From NCBI RefSeq assembly GCF_001187905.1, contig NZ_LGIS01000007.1, positions 248,001 to 312,000 on the forward strand: a DNA stretch of 64,000 nt, read 5' to 3'. The notes under the pieces are model-generated. The model worked only from the letters and a program-made list of their open reading frames with translations, did not search any database and had not been told where the DNA came from. The translations under genes and the position numbers were made by a program. The DNA is from Pantoea sp. RIT-PI-b. Lineage in GTDB: Bacteria > Pseudomonadota > Gammaproteobacteria > Enterobacterales > Enterobacteriaceae. This document shows positions 48,001 to 57,245 of the stretch, piece after piece. How positions within the stretch are numbered: the first letter of the stretch is position 1; every line of letters starts with the position of its first letter.

Positions 48001-51000
48001 ACGGTGACCGATACGGCGGGTAACGTCGGCCCGGCATCACCGGCGGTGACGGTGACCATTGATACTGAAGCGCCGCCAGCAGCCACTGACGTGGAACTCA
48101 ATAACGATCAGGGCAACACGCCAGCACCAATTGCTTCCGGCGGCGCGACCAACGACACCACGCCGGTGCTGAGTGGTAACGCGGATCCGGACAGTATCGT
48201 GGTCGTGCGCGATGGTACTACCGTGCTCGGCACGGTGATTGTCGGAACCGATGGAGCCTGGAGCTTCACCACACCGGCGCTGAGCCAGGGCGAGCATAGC
48301 CTGACGGCGACCGTCACTGATGCCGCAGGCAACAGCAGCGCACCGTCCACGGCCATCACCTTTACCGTGGATACCGAAGCGCCGTCGGCAGCCACCGGCC
48401 TGCAGCTGAGCAATGATTCAGGCGGCACCGCGGTGCCCATCGCCGTAGGCGGTTCCACCAACGACACCACGCCGGTATTGAGCGGTAGCGCCGAAGCGGG
48501 CAGCACGGTGACTATCTCTGATGGCAGCAACGTGCTGGGTTCGGTGGTGGTAGGCAGCAGCGGCAACTGGAGCTTCACCTCGACGGTGCTCGGCGAGGGG
48601 CCGCATAGTCTGACCACCACGGTGACCGATCCCGCCGGTAACGTTAGCGCGCCATCGGCGGCGCTGAACTTCAGCATTGATACCACACCGCCGGCAGCAC
48701 CAGACGCGCTGGAGCTGAGTAATAACAACGGCAGCACGCCGGTGGCGATTGATGGCAATAGCACCACTAACGATGCCACGCCGCTGCTCAGCGGCACCGC
48801 CGAAGCAGGCAGCACCGTCACGGTACGGGATGGCACGCAGGTGCTGGGCAGCGCGATTGTTGGCAGTAATGGCCAGTGGAGTTTCACCACGCCAACGCTG
48901 GGTGAGGGCGGCCATAGCCTGACGGCGACGGTCACCGATCCAGCCGGCAACGTGGGCCCCGCATCCAGCGCGATTGCCTTTACCGTGGATACCGTTGCGC
49001 CGGTTGCGGCGACGGGCCTTGAGCTCAACAATAACAACGGCGGCACGCCGGTGCCGATTGCCAACAACGGCACCACCAACGACAGCACACCGCTGTTGAG
49101 CGGTACGGCGGAAGCCAACAGCATTGTTATCGTTTCTGACGGCACCACGGTGTTGGGCAGCGCCATCGCCAATGCGCAGGGCGACTGGAGCTTCTCACCC
49201 ACCCTGACTGACGGTACGCATAATCTGAGCGTGACAGTGCGCGATGCGGCGGGGAATACCAGCCCGGCAAGCAGCGCGATTACCGTCACCGTCGATACCG
49301 TAGCACCGCCAGCCGCAACCGGACTGACGCTGACTAACGATATCGGCACGCCGGTCACTATCCCGAACGGCGGCCTCACCAATGACAACACGCCAGTGCT
49401 GAGCGGTTCGGGCCAGGCGGGCAGTATCATTACCATTGCCGATCAAAATGGCGTGCTGGGTTCCACCACCGTGGGAGCGGGCGGTACATGGAGCTTTACG
49501 CCGCAAACGGCGCTGGCGGACGGAACGCATACCTTCAGCGTTACGGCCAGTGATGCGGCGGGTAACGTCAGCGCCCCTGCCACCATTGGCGTAGTGATCG
49601 ATGCCACTCCACCGGCAGTCGCGGGGAATATTGTCGCCAGCAACGATGAGGGCACTTCACCGGTTGCCATCACCAACGGGGGGGCAACCAACGACAACAC
49701 GCCGTTCCTTACCGGTACGGCAGAAGCGGGCAGCACCATCATTATTCGTGATGGCACTGAAATCCTGGGCAGCGCTTCGGTGGGTAGCAACGGGCAGTGG
49801 AGCTTTAGTTCACCGCAGCTTGATGATGGCGAGCACAGTCTGACCACCACCGTTGTCGATGCGGCAGGTAACGTGGGTCCCGCTTCCACGGCGATCGACT
49901 TTACCGTTGATACCACCGTACCTACGCCAGCCACGCTGGTGGTGAGTAATGACAACAGCGGTGCGCCGGTGCTGGTGCCTAACGGCGCGAGCACCAGTGA
50001 CAACACACCGCTGCTGAGCGGGGCGGCAGAAGCGGGCAGTCTGGTGACCATTTACGACGGTAATGTCGTGATTGGCAGCACCACGGCGCTGGGCGACGGA
50101 AGCTGGAGCTTCAGTTCGCCTGTGTTGACGGATGGTTCGCACACGCTGACCGCGACAGTGACCGATGAAGTGGGGAATGTCAGCGCGCCTTCCGCCAGCT
50201 TTACCGTGGTGGTGGATGTTACGCCACCGCAGCCGGCTGACGATCTGCTGCTGCAAAACAACAATGGCGGCACGCCGATCACGATTGCTGACGGCGGCAT
50301 CACCAACGACAGCACGCCAGCCATCAGCGGCACGGCGGAAGCCAATGCCGTGGTCAGAGTCTACGACGGCACCACGCTGGTGGGTTCGGCGATAGCGGGC
50401 AGCAATGGTGCGTGGAGCATCACCACCACGGCGCTCTCGAATGCCACGCATACGTTGAACGTCAGCGTGACGGATGCGGCGGGTAACGTCAGTTCCAATG
50501 CCTCGGTATCGCTGACGGTGGACACCTCAACGCCAGCGCAAGTGCTGAGCTTTGCTGTCTATAACGATGCTAATACCACGCCGGTGCAGGTCGCGAATGA
50601 AGGGGATACCAACGACAACACGCCAGTGATAAGCGGTACCGGTGTGGCGGGCACCACCATCAATGTTTACGAAGGACCTACCCTGCTCGGCACCACCACG
50701 GTGGGTGATAACGGCACATGGAGCTTCCAAACCACGACCTTGTCGGATGGCCAGCATAGCTTCACCGTGTCGGTCACTAACGCGGCGGGTACCACCGGGC
50801 CTGAAGCGACGCCGATTACCGTCTATATCGATACGTCGGTGCCGGATCCGATCACCCTCGCTGATTTGACGGTAAACGACAACGTAGGCGGCAGCACCGG
50901 TCCATTGACCAACGGCGTCACCACCGATGACAACACCCCTACCTTTAGCGGTACGGCGGAAGCGGGCAGTAGAATCTCGATTTACGATGGCACCACGCTG

Positions 51001-54000
51001 CTGGGTACCGTCAACGCGGTTGGCGGTAACTGGAGTTATACGCCGGGTACCGGGCTCTCTAACGGCGGGCACAGTTTCACCTTCACGGTAACCGATGCGG
51101 CGGGTAACGTCAGCGCGGTGAGCAGTCCGGCGTTTACGCTGAACATTGCTGCCGATCTGCCACCCGCCACCAGCACGCTGGTGATCACCGATGACAACGG
51201 CACCACGCCGGTTGAGTTGAGCAACGGTGCCAACAGTAATGACAGCACGCCGGTCTTAACCGGTGCCGCGAACGAAGGGGATGTGATCACCATTCATGAT
51301 GGCGCTATCGTGCTGGGCAGCGTTACCGTTGGCAACACTGGGCAGTGGAGCTATACGCCTACGCTAGCCGATGGTGCGCACGGTATCTATATCACGACGG
51401 TTAATTCAGTCGGTAATCCGGGAGCGACATCGCCGACGGTGAACTTCACTATCGATACCGGAGTACCGCTCGCCGCCACTAATCTGTCTGCCGCTAATAA
51501 CAACGACGGCATCACAGTACCGATTGCTGACAACGGTATCACCAACGACAGCACGCCACGGCTGGCAGGACTGGCCGAAGCCAACGGTATTGTCACGGTT
51601 TATGATGGCAACACGGTGATTGGCTCTACGGTCGCCAACGCTAGCGGTGAGTGGACCTTCACCGCGCCAACCCTCAGCCAGGGCGGGCATGTGCTGAGCG
51701 TTACCGTCACCGATGCGGCGGGCAACGTTGGACCGCGCTCGGATGTGGTGAATCTCACCGTGGATACCCTTGCGCCAAACGCCTCAACGCTGGTGGTCAA
51801 CAACGACGAGACCGGTGCGGTGGTGCCGAATGGCGGCGCGACCAACGATAATACGCCAACCCTGAGCGGTACGGCGGAAGTGGGCAGCGTCATCACCATT
51901 TACGATGGCACCACGCTGCTGGGTTCAGTGGCTGCCGGCGCGGGCGGGGACTGGAACTTCACCACCGCAGTGCTGGGTGACGGTAGCCATGCGCTGTCCG
52001 TGCGCGTGACCGATGTTGCAGGGAATACCAGCGTAGCGTCCAGCACGGCAACGGTGATCGTTGATACTGCAGCTCCTGCAGCCGTCAGCGGTCTGGCTGC
52101 GGCTAACAACAACGGCAGCTCACCGGTGGCGATTGCCGCTGGCGGCACTACCAACGACAGCACGCCAGCGCTGAGCGGTACGGCGGAAGCCGGTAGCATC
52201 GTTAAAATTTTCGATGGCGCCAACCAGATTGGTTCAGTCACTGCAGGCAGCAACGGTGCGTGGAGCTTTACCTCGCCAACGCTCGCTGATGGTCTGCATA
52301 CGCTGACGGTGACGGCGACCGATGCAGCAGGCAATGTCAGCCCAGATGCCTCGATCAGCCTCACGGTGATCACGGCGGCACCAACGCCCGTCACCAATCT
52401 GCTGGTCTCTGACAACGTGGGTGCCACTACCGGTAACCTTAGCAACGGCGCTTCAACCGATGACAACACGCCAACGCTGAGCGGAACCGCCACGGCGGGC
52501 AACGTGGTGATCATCTCGGAAGGCAGCACGGTGCTGGGTTCTGCGGTTGCCGGCAGCAACGGCGCATGGAGCTTCACCACTGCCGCACTGAGTGATGGAT
52601 CGCATCCATTGAGCGTGACGGTGCGCGACGCGGCGGGCAACACCAGCACCGCGACCAACTTCACGGTCAATGTGGATACGGTGGCACCGGCCAACGCAAC
52701 GCTGCTGGTCACCAACGATACCAACGGAACCACGGTGCCGAATGGTGGATCGACCAACGACAGCACGCCAACGCTGAGCGGCACGGCGGAAGCGGGCAGC
52801 CGCGTTTCGATTTATGACGGCACAACGCTGCTGGGCACCGCAACGGCAGGAAGCGGCGGGGCATGGAGCTTCACCACCGATGTTCTGACCCAGGGCGCGC
52901 ATGCACTGAGCGTGACGGTGACCGATGCGGCCGGTAACGTCAGTGGCAGCACCGCGGCGACGGTGAATATTGATACCGTAGCGCCGGTGGCGATCACCGG
53001 CCTGGCGGCGGCCAATAACAACGGCAGCACGCCGGTAGCGATTAACGCGGGTGGCAGCACCAACGACAATACGCCAGCCCTCAGCGGTAGCGCAGAAGCG
53101 GGCAGTCTGGTGATCATCCGTGATGGTACGGCGATTATCGGTTCGGTCACCGCAGGCAGCAACGGCAGCTGGAGCTTCACTACGCCAACCCTGGCGGACG
53201 GAGCACACACCCTTAACGTCACGGCGACCGATGCAGCGGGCAACGTCAGCCCGAATGCCGCGTTCGCCCTGACGATTGATACCGTGGCACCGTCACCGGT
53301 GACTAACCTGGTGATCAACGATAACGTCGGCACGATTCAGGGACCGCTGGCTAATGGCGCGGTAACCGATGATGCCACGCCAACGCTGAGCGGCACGGCG
53401 GAAGCCAATGCGATTGTCACCATCTATGACGGCAGCACGGTGCTGGGTTCGGTGACTGCTGGAGCCGGCGGTGCGTGGACCTTCACCACTGCCACACTGA
53501 GCAACGGCGTTCATCCGCTCAGCGTAACGGTGAAAGATGCCGCGGGTAATACCAGCGCGGCTACCACGCCAGTCTCCATCACCGTAGACACGGTAGCACC
53601 GACGGCATCAACGCTGGTGATCACTAACGACGTCACCAACACCACGGTGCCGAGCGGCGGAGCCACCAACGACACCACGCCAACGCTGAGCGGCGTGGCC
53701 GAAGCGGGCAGTCGAGTCACGATTTACGATGGCGCTGCGCCGCTGGGTACGGCGATTGCCGGCAGCGACGGCAGCTGGACCTTCACGACCGGTGTACTGA
53801 CCACCGGCCCGCATCCACTGAGCGTCACGGTAACGGATGCGGCGGGTAACGTTAGCGGCACCACCTCGGCCTCGGTGATTATCGATACCACGCCACCGGC
53901 GGCGGTCACCAATCTGGTGGCAGCCAACAACAACGGCAGTACGGCGGTGACCATTCCGAACAATGGCGTGACCAACGACAGTACGCCGCTGTTAACCGGT

Positions 54001-57000
54001 TCGGGTGAGATTGGTGCGAAGATCAGCGTTTACGACGGGACAACGCTGCTCGGCACCACCACGGTGGGCAGCAACGGCACATGGAGCTTCGTCTCCACTG
54101 CGCTGAGTAATGGCACCCACACGCTGAATGTGACGGCGACGGATGCGGCGGGCAACGTCAGCCCAACCACGTCCACCACCCTGAGCATTGATACCGTGGC
54201 ACCGAATCCGGTCACCAATCTGGTGATCACCGATGATGTCGGGACGATTCAGGGACCCCTGGCCAACGGCGCCTCTACCGATGACGCCACGCCAACTCTG
54301 AGCGGCACGGCGGAAGCGAACGCCATTGTCACTGTGTACGATGGCACCACCGTTCTCGGTTCCGTGACTGCGGGCAGTACTGGCGCATGGACCTTCACGA
54401 CCGCGACGCTGAGCAACGGCACCCATCCGCTCAGCGTAACGGTAACGGATGCGGCAGGTAACACCAGCGCGGCTTCGGCGACGGTCTCTATCATCGTCGA
54501 TACCGTGGCGCCAGCGGCGTCAACGCTGGTGATTACCAACGACGTTACCGGCACCGTGGTGCCGAGCGGCGGTGCCACTAACGACACCACACCAACGCTG
54601 AGCGGTTCGGCGGAAGTGGGCAGCAGGGTGTCGATCTTCGATGGCGGCACGCTGTTAGGTACCGTGACCGTTGGCAGCGGCGGGACCTGGAGCTTCACCA
54701 CCGGCACGCTCGCTCAGGGCACCCATCCGCTGAGCGTCACGGTGACCGATGCGGCCGGTAACGTTAGCGGCACCACCGCGGCCTCGGTGACGATCGATAC
54801 CGTGGCTCCGGCGGCGGTAACCAACCTTGTCGCTGCTAACAACAACGGCAGCACAGCGATCGCTATCCCGAATAACGGCGCGACCAACGACAGCACACCG
54901 CTGTTGACCGGTAACGGCGAAGTGGGGGCAAGGATCAGCGTTTACGATGGCACCACGCTGCTCGGCACCACCACGGTAGGCAGCAACGGCAGCTGGAGCT
55001 TTATCTCTACTCCGCTGAGCAACGGCACGCACACGCTGAACGTGACGGCAACCGATGCGGCGGGCAACGTCAGCCCGAACGCCTCGACTACCTTGCGCGT
55101 TGACACGGTGGCGCCAGCGGCCAGTTCGCTCACCATCACCGACGATGCGGGCAGCACGCCAGTGACGTTGGTTAACGGTGCTTACACTCGCGATACCACG
55201 CCAGTCCTCAACGGTACGGCGGAAGTGGGCGCGATTGTCACCATCTATGATGGCACCACGGCGCTGGGTTCCGTGACGGTGGGCGCAGGAGGAACCTGGA
55301 CCTACACCACCGCAGCGCTGGCGAACGGTGCGCATCCGCTGAGCGTGACGGTAACTGATGCGGCGGGCAACGTGAGTACCGGCAATACGGCGGTGACCGT
55401 CAATGTCGATACGGTGCCACCGGCGGCGGTTAGCGGTCTGGCGATTAACGATGCCGGTACTACCGTCACCGGTAGCGGTGAGGTGGGCGCCATCGTCACC
55501 GTGCGTGATGCGGGCGGCAACGCCCTCGGCACGGCGACCGTCGGCACGGGCGGCACCTGGTCGGTTAGCCTGAGTACCGCGCAGACCACCGGAGCCTCGC
55601 TGTCGGTGATTCAAACTGACCGCGCGGGTAACGTCTCCACCAGCAGCCCGCTGACCGGCGCGATTCGTATCGTGGCGGCCAACGATGTCAACGAAGTGGA
55701 TTACACCACCCAAACCGGCACGCTGAACAATGGCACGACCAGCGTGTCGCACACCGCGCTGCTTACGGTCGGGCTCGGCAATGTGCTGCAAGCCAGCGTA
55801 TTGACCAATGGTAACGCCTACATGTTTAACGTGGGGCCGGATGACACGCGTACGGTAACGCTGAACGGTTCAATCAGCAGCGTGGGTTTGTTAACCAACT
55901 ACTCATTGAATCTGTACGAGCAGCAAAGTAATGGTACCTGGCTGCTGATTAACAGCACCACTAACTACCTCGGTGCCGTGTTGTCGCTGGGAACGTTGAA
56001 AGGTGCCAACGTGACCTATAACAATCTGGGTACCGGCAACTACGCGGTGATCGTCGCTTCAACCGTTAACGTCAGTCTGCTGCCAACCTCCACGATTAGC
56101 ACGGTGTCAGACATCACGACGCTGGCAGTGACAGTCGCGGCAACGGTCACCGGTAACTTGCTGACCAACGACACCAGTTCGCTGGCGGGCACCATTCCTA
56201 ATGGCACGGCGGTAACGGCGGTATCGGGCAACGTGGTGGCGGCGACGGGCAACACCGTGATCAATACCACTTACGGCACCCTGACCATCGATTCACACGG
56301 TAACTACACCTATGCACTGAAGGCGGGTCTGAATATCGATACCCTGCCAGCGGCGGATACTTTTACTTACTCGGTAAGGGATGCGAGCGGTGCGTTGACC
56401 TCGGCCAGCCTGACGGTGAATTTGCACAATGGTGCGTCGGCGACCTCGTTGTTGGCAGCTAACAGTTTGTTTGCTGACACCACCAGCGGCGACCACGATG
56501 CCAGCGGCAGCATCTACGGTTCATCAACGGCGAGCCATACGGGAACCTTGAGTATCACTAATGAACACGGTGATATCACTACGGTTCACAGCGTGGGTAC
56601 CACGGCGATTGCCGGGGACTTTGGTGTGCTGAGTATTGCCGCCAACGGTAGCTATACCTATGCGCTGAATGCCGGCGTGGATGGACAATCGCTCACCCAC
56701 AAAGAGGTGTTCAGTTATACCCTGGCCGCGAATGACGGCACCATCACCAGTCAGTCGTTCACCATTGAGCTGCATCCAACCATCACAGGCACAGCGGGGG
56801 CTGACACGCTGACCGGCGGTGCCTACGACGACACCATCACCAGCGGTGCCGGCGCAGATACGTTGGTGTATCACTTACTGGCGAGCGCGGATGCCACCGG
56901 CGGTAACGGTCACGATACCTGGACCGACTTCAATGTTGCGCAAGGCGACAAAATTGATGTCAGTAACTTGCTTATCGGCTGGAATGATTCCACAAGTAAT

Positions 57001-57171
57001 ATTAATGATTTCGTGAAAGTGGACCATACTTCAGATGGCAATACGGTGCTCTCAATTGACCGTGACGGTACCGGTACGGGTTACAGCGCGACTCAACTGA
57101 TTACGCTGGAAGGCGTGAACGTTTCTCTGGAGGAGCTGCTGCAACAACCGCACCAAAACCACACGGTCTAA
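42049..57171 (+). CDS. bapA: Giant BapA-type biofilm adhesin, type I secreted, 5040 residues
   Basis: Residues 1-150 form the BapA-type N-terminal prefix: MNNISVTPKGGTIASELSGN, SVVKLHLNQSDIKSFTRNGN, a WWVEDPGTEGFQY segment, then a Gly-rich linker. Residues about 160-4537 are Ig-like repeats of 100-104 residues with the pattern TNDTTPTLSGTAEAGS, DGTTVLG, WSFTTP, HSLTTTVTDAAGN and FTVDT-APAA. I count 42 complete copies plus a degenerate one. A non-repetitive part follows (about 4540-4680), two VCBS-like units (about 4680-4910) and a C-terminal RTX-like stretch (TAGADTLTGGAYDDTITSGAGADTL) with type I secretion signal. No Cys seen. The start at 42049 follows comparison with BapA; the frame is open to 41998. 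Expected to be surface-bound and to mediate cell-cell adhesion. The symbol is by family resemblance. Confidence 0.92.
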   Translation: MNNISVTPKGGTIASELSGNQVNLTAPSVVKLHLNQSDIKSFTRNGNDLVVTTKSGEVVVIHGFYSPNGDSDLVLQDDRGAMWWVEDPGTEGFQYVSIDSTEGLLAENTTNDGTIAAFGIGGAALAGIGALFAGSGGGGGNASPGDNGGNPTNPTDPDTTPPAVVSDVVVTDAVGPYQGTISAGSITDDNTPTLSGTAEAGAIIRIYDGNTLIGSVTAGADGSWSFTTPTLTDGQHSLSVTATDAAGNTSAASNPVGFTVDTVAPDAVAGLTVVNNSGSTAQPITNGGATNDTTPQLSGTAEAGSIITIRDGNTVLGSVTVGSNGAWSFTSPALSQGSHTLSITATDAAGNSSTPTTITFTVDTQAPAAATELSLSDNSGNNSGNVPNGSSTDDNTPTLSGRGEAGAVVSVYDGQTLLGTAVVGANGSWSFTTPTLSNGSHSLTVTLTDAAGNVSPASPAYEVNVQAGIPPATTSFEITDDTGSTLVQLSNGASTHDNTPTLSGLATAGALITLYNGTTVLGSVVADSDGQWTFTPGTLADGSYALHTSVTDTGGNVTQTPTISITIDTVAPAAAGGIQLSDNDGSTLQPIASGGATNTTTPVLSGTAEPGSTVTVRDGSTVLGTATVGSNGTWSFTSPTLTEGNHSLTTTVTDAAGNVGPASSPITFTVDTQAPAGASNVVISDNVGSTTGPITAGGTTDDSTPTLTGNGEANAIVKIYDGTTLIGSVTVGTNGSWSFTTPTLSNGSHSLSVTLTDAAGNVSPATTGVGFTVNAGVPPTTSTLEITDDSGSTLKVLPEGSSTQDTTPTLSGLAAANAVVELYNGTTLLGSTVAGADGQWSFTPAALADGTYAFHAVATDTSGNVTNSGTINITVDTVVPDAASGVALTNDAGSITQPVTSGNAINDATPVLSGSAEAGSTVTILDGTTVLGTVTVGGDGNWSFTTPTLAEGNHSLTTTVTDAAGNVSPATAPIAFSVDTVAPAATSGLVVTDNVGSSTGPLTSGTITDDSTPTLSGTAEAGAVVRVYDGTTLLGSATVGSNGSWSFTPDAALTNGQHSLTTTVTDAAGNVSPSSPVFTLNVDAGVPATNSLLIVSDDSGSTLVELPNNSSTNDTTPILSGQASEGDLITLYNGTTIIGSVVAGADGQWNFTPAALADGNYAFHATATNPTTGVETDTPTINITIDTVVPSAPADVALTNDAGDPIPAGSSTNDNTPTLSGTGEAGGTVTISDGTTVLGTTTVGNDGNWSYTTPPLSDGNHSLTSTVTDPAGNTGPASPPVTVTVDTQPPAAAGNVQFSNDDGTPIAAGGTTNDTTPTLSGTAEPGSTVTVSDGTTELGTATTGSDGNWSFTPTEPLSEGQHNLSTTVTDPAGNVGPASSVVIVIVDTTAPAVASDLQLSNDGSGTLVPIADGGTTNDLTPVLSGRAEPGSIVTIIDGTSVLGSVAVGNDGNWSFTSPALDPGAHSLTTTVTDAAGNTGAASTPLTFTLDVTTPPAPGGVQLSNDTSGTPVPINSGAATNDATPVLSGTAAEGSTITVSDGGTVLGTVTVGSGGEWSFTTPALNEGNHSLTATVTSPAGNTSAPSTPIVVTVDITPPAAATGLQLSNNDGATPLPIAAGGTTNDTTPALSGTAEAGSIVTVRDGTDIIGSATVGSDGSWSVTPSQPLAAGEHTLTATVTDPAGNVGPTSTPITVNIDTTQPPAAGDVALNNDNGGTPVPITSGGATNDTTPVISGTAAAGSTVTVLDGTTVLGTVTVGSGGTWSFTTPALSEGAHSLTTTVTSPAGNVSDPSTAIAFTVDTQPPATSTGLQLSNDGGTTIAAGGITNDNTPILRGTAEAGSTVTVRDGTTVLGTATADTDGNWSFTPATALGEGAHSLTTTVTDPAGNSSGASTPIAFTVDTTPPAAATDLQLSNDSSGTAVPIDTGGRTNDTTPVLSGSAEAGSVVTVSDNGAVLGSTTVGTDGKWSFTPTTPLDAGGHSLTTTVTDTAGNVGPASPAVTVTIDTEAPPAATDVELNNDQGNTPAPIASGGATNDTTPVLSGNADPDSIVVVRDGTTVLGTVIVGTDGAWSFTTPALSQGEHSLTATVTDAAGNSSAPSTAITFTVDTEAPSAATGLQLSNDSGGTAVPIAVGGSTNDTTPVLSGSAEAGSTVTISDGSNVLGSVVVGSSGNWSFTSTVLGEGPHSLTTTVTDPAGNVSAPSAALNFSIDTTPPAAPDALELSNNNGSTPVAIDGNSTTNDATPLLSGTAEAGSTVTVRDGTQVLGSAIVGSNGQWSFTTPTLGEGGHSLTATVTDPAGNVGPASSAIAFTVDTVAPVAATGLELNNNNGGTPVPIANNGTTNDSTPLLSGTAEANSIVIVSDGTTVLGSAIANAQGDWSFSPTLTDGTHNLSVTVRDAAGNTSPASSAITVTVDTVAPPAATGLTLTNDIGTPVTIPNGGLTNDNTPVLSGSGQAGSIITIADQNGVLGSTTVGAGGTWSFTPQTALADGTHTFSVTASDAAGNVSAPATIGVVIDATPPAVAGNIVASNDEGTSPVAITNGGATNDNTPFLTGTAEAGSTIIIRDGTEILGSASVGSNGQWSFSSPQLDDGEHSLTTTVVDAAGNVGPASTAIDFTVDTTVPTPATLVVSNDNSGAPVLVPNGASTSDNTPLLSGAAEAGSLVTIYDGNVVIGSTTALGDGSWSFSSPVLTDGSHTLTATVTDEVGNVSAPSASFTVVVDVTPPQPADDLLLQNNNGGTPITIADGGITNDSTPAISGTAEANAVVRVYDGTTLVGSAIAGSNGAWSITTTALSNATHTLNVSVTDAAGNVSSNASVSLTVDTSTPAQVLSFAVYNDANTTPVQVANEGDTNDNTPVISGTGVAGTTINVYEGPTLLGTTTVGDNGTWSFQTTTLSDGQHSFTVSVTNAAGTTGPEATPITVYIDTSVPDPITLADLTVNDNVGGSTGPLTNGVTTDDNTPTFSGTAEAGSRISIYDGTTLLGTVNAVGGNWSYTPGTGLSNGGHSFTFTVTDAAGNVSAVSSPAFTLNIAADLPPATSTLVITDDNGTTPVELSNGANSNDSTPVLTGAANEGDVITIHDGAIVLGSVTVGNTGQWSYTPTLADGAHGIYITTVNSVGNPGATSPTVNFTIDTGVPLAATNLSAANNNDGITVPIADNGITNDSTPRLAGLAEANGIVTVYDGNTVIGSTVANASGEWTFTAPTLSQGGHVLSVTVTDAAGNVGPRSDVVNLTVDTLAPNASTLVVNNDETGAVVPNGGATNDNTPTLSGTAEVGSVITIYDGTTLLGSVAAGAGGDWNFTTAVLGDGSHALSVRVTDVAGNTSVASSTATVIVDTAAPAAVSGLAAANNNGSSPVAIAAGGTTNDSTPALSGTAEAGSIVKIFDGANQIGSVTAGSNGAWSFTSPTLADGLHTLTVTATDAAGNVSPDASISLTVITAAPTPVTNLLVSDNVGATTGNLSNGASTDDNTPTLSGTATAGNVVIISEGSTVLGSAVAGSNGAWSFTTAALSDGSHPLSVTVRDAAGNTSTATNFTVNVDTVAPANATLLVTNDTNGTTVPNGGSTNDSTPTLSGTAEAGSRVSIYDGTTLLGTATAGSGGAWSFTTDVLTQGAHALSVTVTDAAGNVSGSTAATVNIDTVAPVAITGLAAANNNGSTPVAINAGGSTNDNTPALSGSAEAGSLVIIRDGTAIIGSVTAGSNGSWSFTTPTLADGAHTLNVTATDAAGNVSPNAAFALTIDTVAPSPVTNLVINDNVGTIQGPLANGAVTDDATPTLSGTAEANAIVTIYDGSTVLGSVTAGAGGAWTFTTATLSNGVHPLSVTVKDAAGNTSAATTPVSITVDTVAPTASTLVITNDVTNTTVPSGGATNDTTPTLSGVAEAGSRVTIYDGAAPLGTAIAGSDGSWTFTTGVLTTGPHPLSVTVTDAAGNVSGTTSASVIIDTTPPAAVTNLVAANNNGSTAVTIPNNGVTNDSTPLLTGSGEIGAKISVYDGTTLLGTTTVGSNGTWSFVSTALSNGTHTLNVTATDAAGNVSPTTSTTLSIDTVAPNPVTNLVITDDVGTIQGPLANGASTDDATPTLSGTAEANAIVTVYDGTTVLGSVTAGSTGAWTFTTATLSNGTHPLSVTVTDAAGNTSAASATVSIIVDTVAPAASTLVITNDVTGTVVPSGGATNDTTPTLSGSAEVGSRVSIFDGGTLLGTVTVGSGGTWSFTTGTLAQGTHPLSVTVTDAAGNVSGTTAASVTIDTVAPAAVTNLVAANNNGSTAIAIPNNGATNDSTPLLTGNGEVGARISVYDGTTLLGTTTVGSNGSWSFISTPLSNGTHTLNVTATDAAGNVSPNASTTLRVDTVAPAASSLTITDDAGSTPVTLVNGAYTRDTTPVLNGTAEVGAIVTIYDGTTALGSVTVGAGGTWTYTTAALANGAHPLSVTVTDAAGNVSTGNTAVTVNVDTVPPAAVSGLAINDAGTTVTGSGEVGAIVTVRDAGGNALGTATVGTGGTWSVSLSTAQTTGASLSVIQTDRAGNVSTSSPLTGAIRIVAANDVNEVDYTTQTGTLNNGTTSVSHTALLTVGLGNVLQASVLTNGNAYMFNVGPDDTRTVTLNGSISSVGLLTNYSLNLYEQQSNGTWLLINSTTNYLGAVLSLGTLKGANVTYNNLGTGNYAVIVASTVNVSLLPTSTISTVSDITTLAVTVAATVTGNLLTNDTSSLAGTIPNGTAVTAVSGNVVAATGNTVINTTYGTLTIDSHGNYTYALKAGLNIDTLPAADTFTYSVRDASGALTSASLTVNLHNGASATSLLAANSLFADTTSGDHDASGSIYGSSTASHTGTLSITNEHGDITTVHSVGTTAIAGDFGVLSIAANGSYTYALNAGVDGQSLTHKEVFSYTLAANDGTITSQSFTIELHPTITGTAGADTLTGGAYDDTITSGAGADTLVYHLLASADATGGNGHDTWTDFNVAQGDKIDVSNLLIGWNDSTSNINDFVKVDHTSDGNTVLSIDRDGTGTGYSATQLITLEGVNVSLEELLQQPHQNHTV
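42526..55660 (+). repeat. Array of 42 Ig-like repeats of about 300-312 bp plus one degenerate copy
   Basis: Each unit has one TP-x-LSG motif, by which I counted copies. Domains 2-10 repeat as triplets (the third member starts with PATTS/PTTST-EITDDSGS and YNG instead of YDG). Domains 11-24 are of one uniform type with LQLSNDSGG and VPI. From about domain 31 to 41 triplets return in a different form (NLVINDNVG / STLVITNDV / LVAANNNGS). Repeat 43 (GLAINDAGTTVTGSGEVG) lacks the linker. Confidence 0.9.
53284..55107 (+). repeat. Tandem 912-bp duplication of a three-domain block in the adhesin
   Basis: Two markers show the same distance: ACGATTCAG at 53332 and 54244, and ACGCTGGTGA at 53611 and 54523, both 912 bp apart. 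The block equals three Ig domains (304 residues). It keeps the reading frame. Confidence 0.85.
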
Positions 57172-57198
57172 CGGCTATGTGACGCAGGGATGCAGTAA

Positions 57199-57226
57199 GG
57201 GCACAGGGATGTGCCCCTTTCTCTTT
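57199..57226 (+). terminator. Partial terminator between adhesin and secretion genes
   Basis: GGGCACA-GGGA-TGTGCCC (57199-57216) followed by CTTTCTCTTTA, a pyrimidine tract with interrupted Ts. It could reduce expression of the secretion genes relative to the adhesin. Confidence 0.6.
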
Positions 57227-57245
57227 ATTGACTGGTGGACTATCG

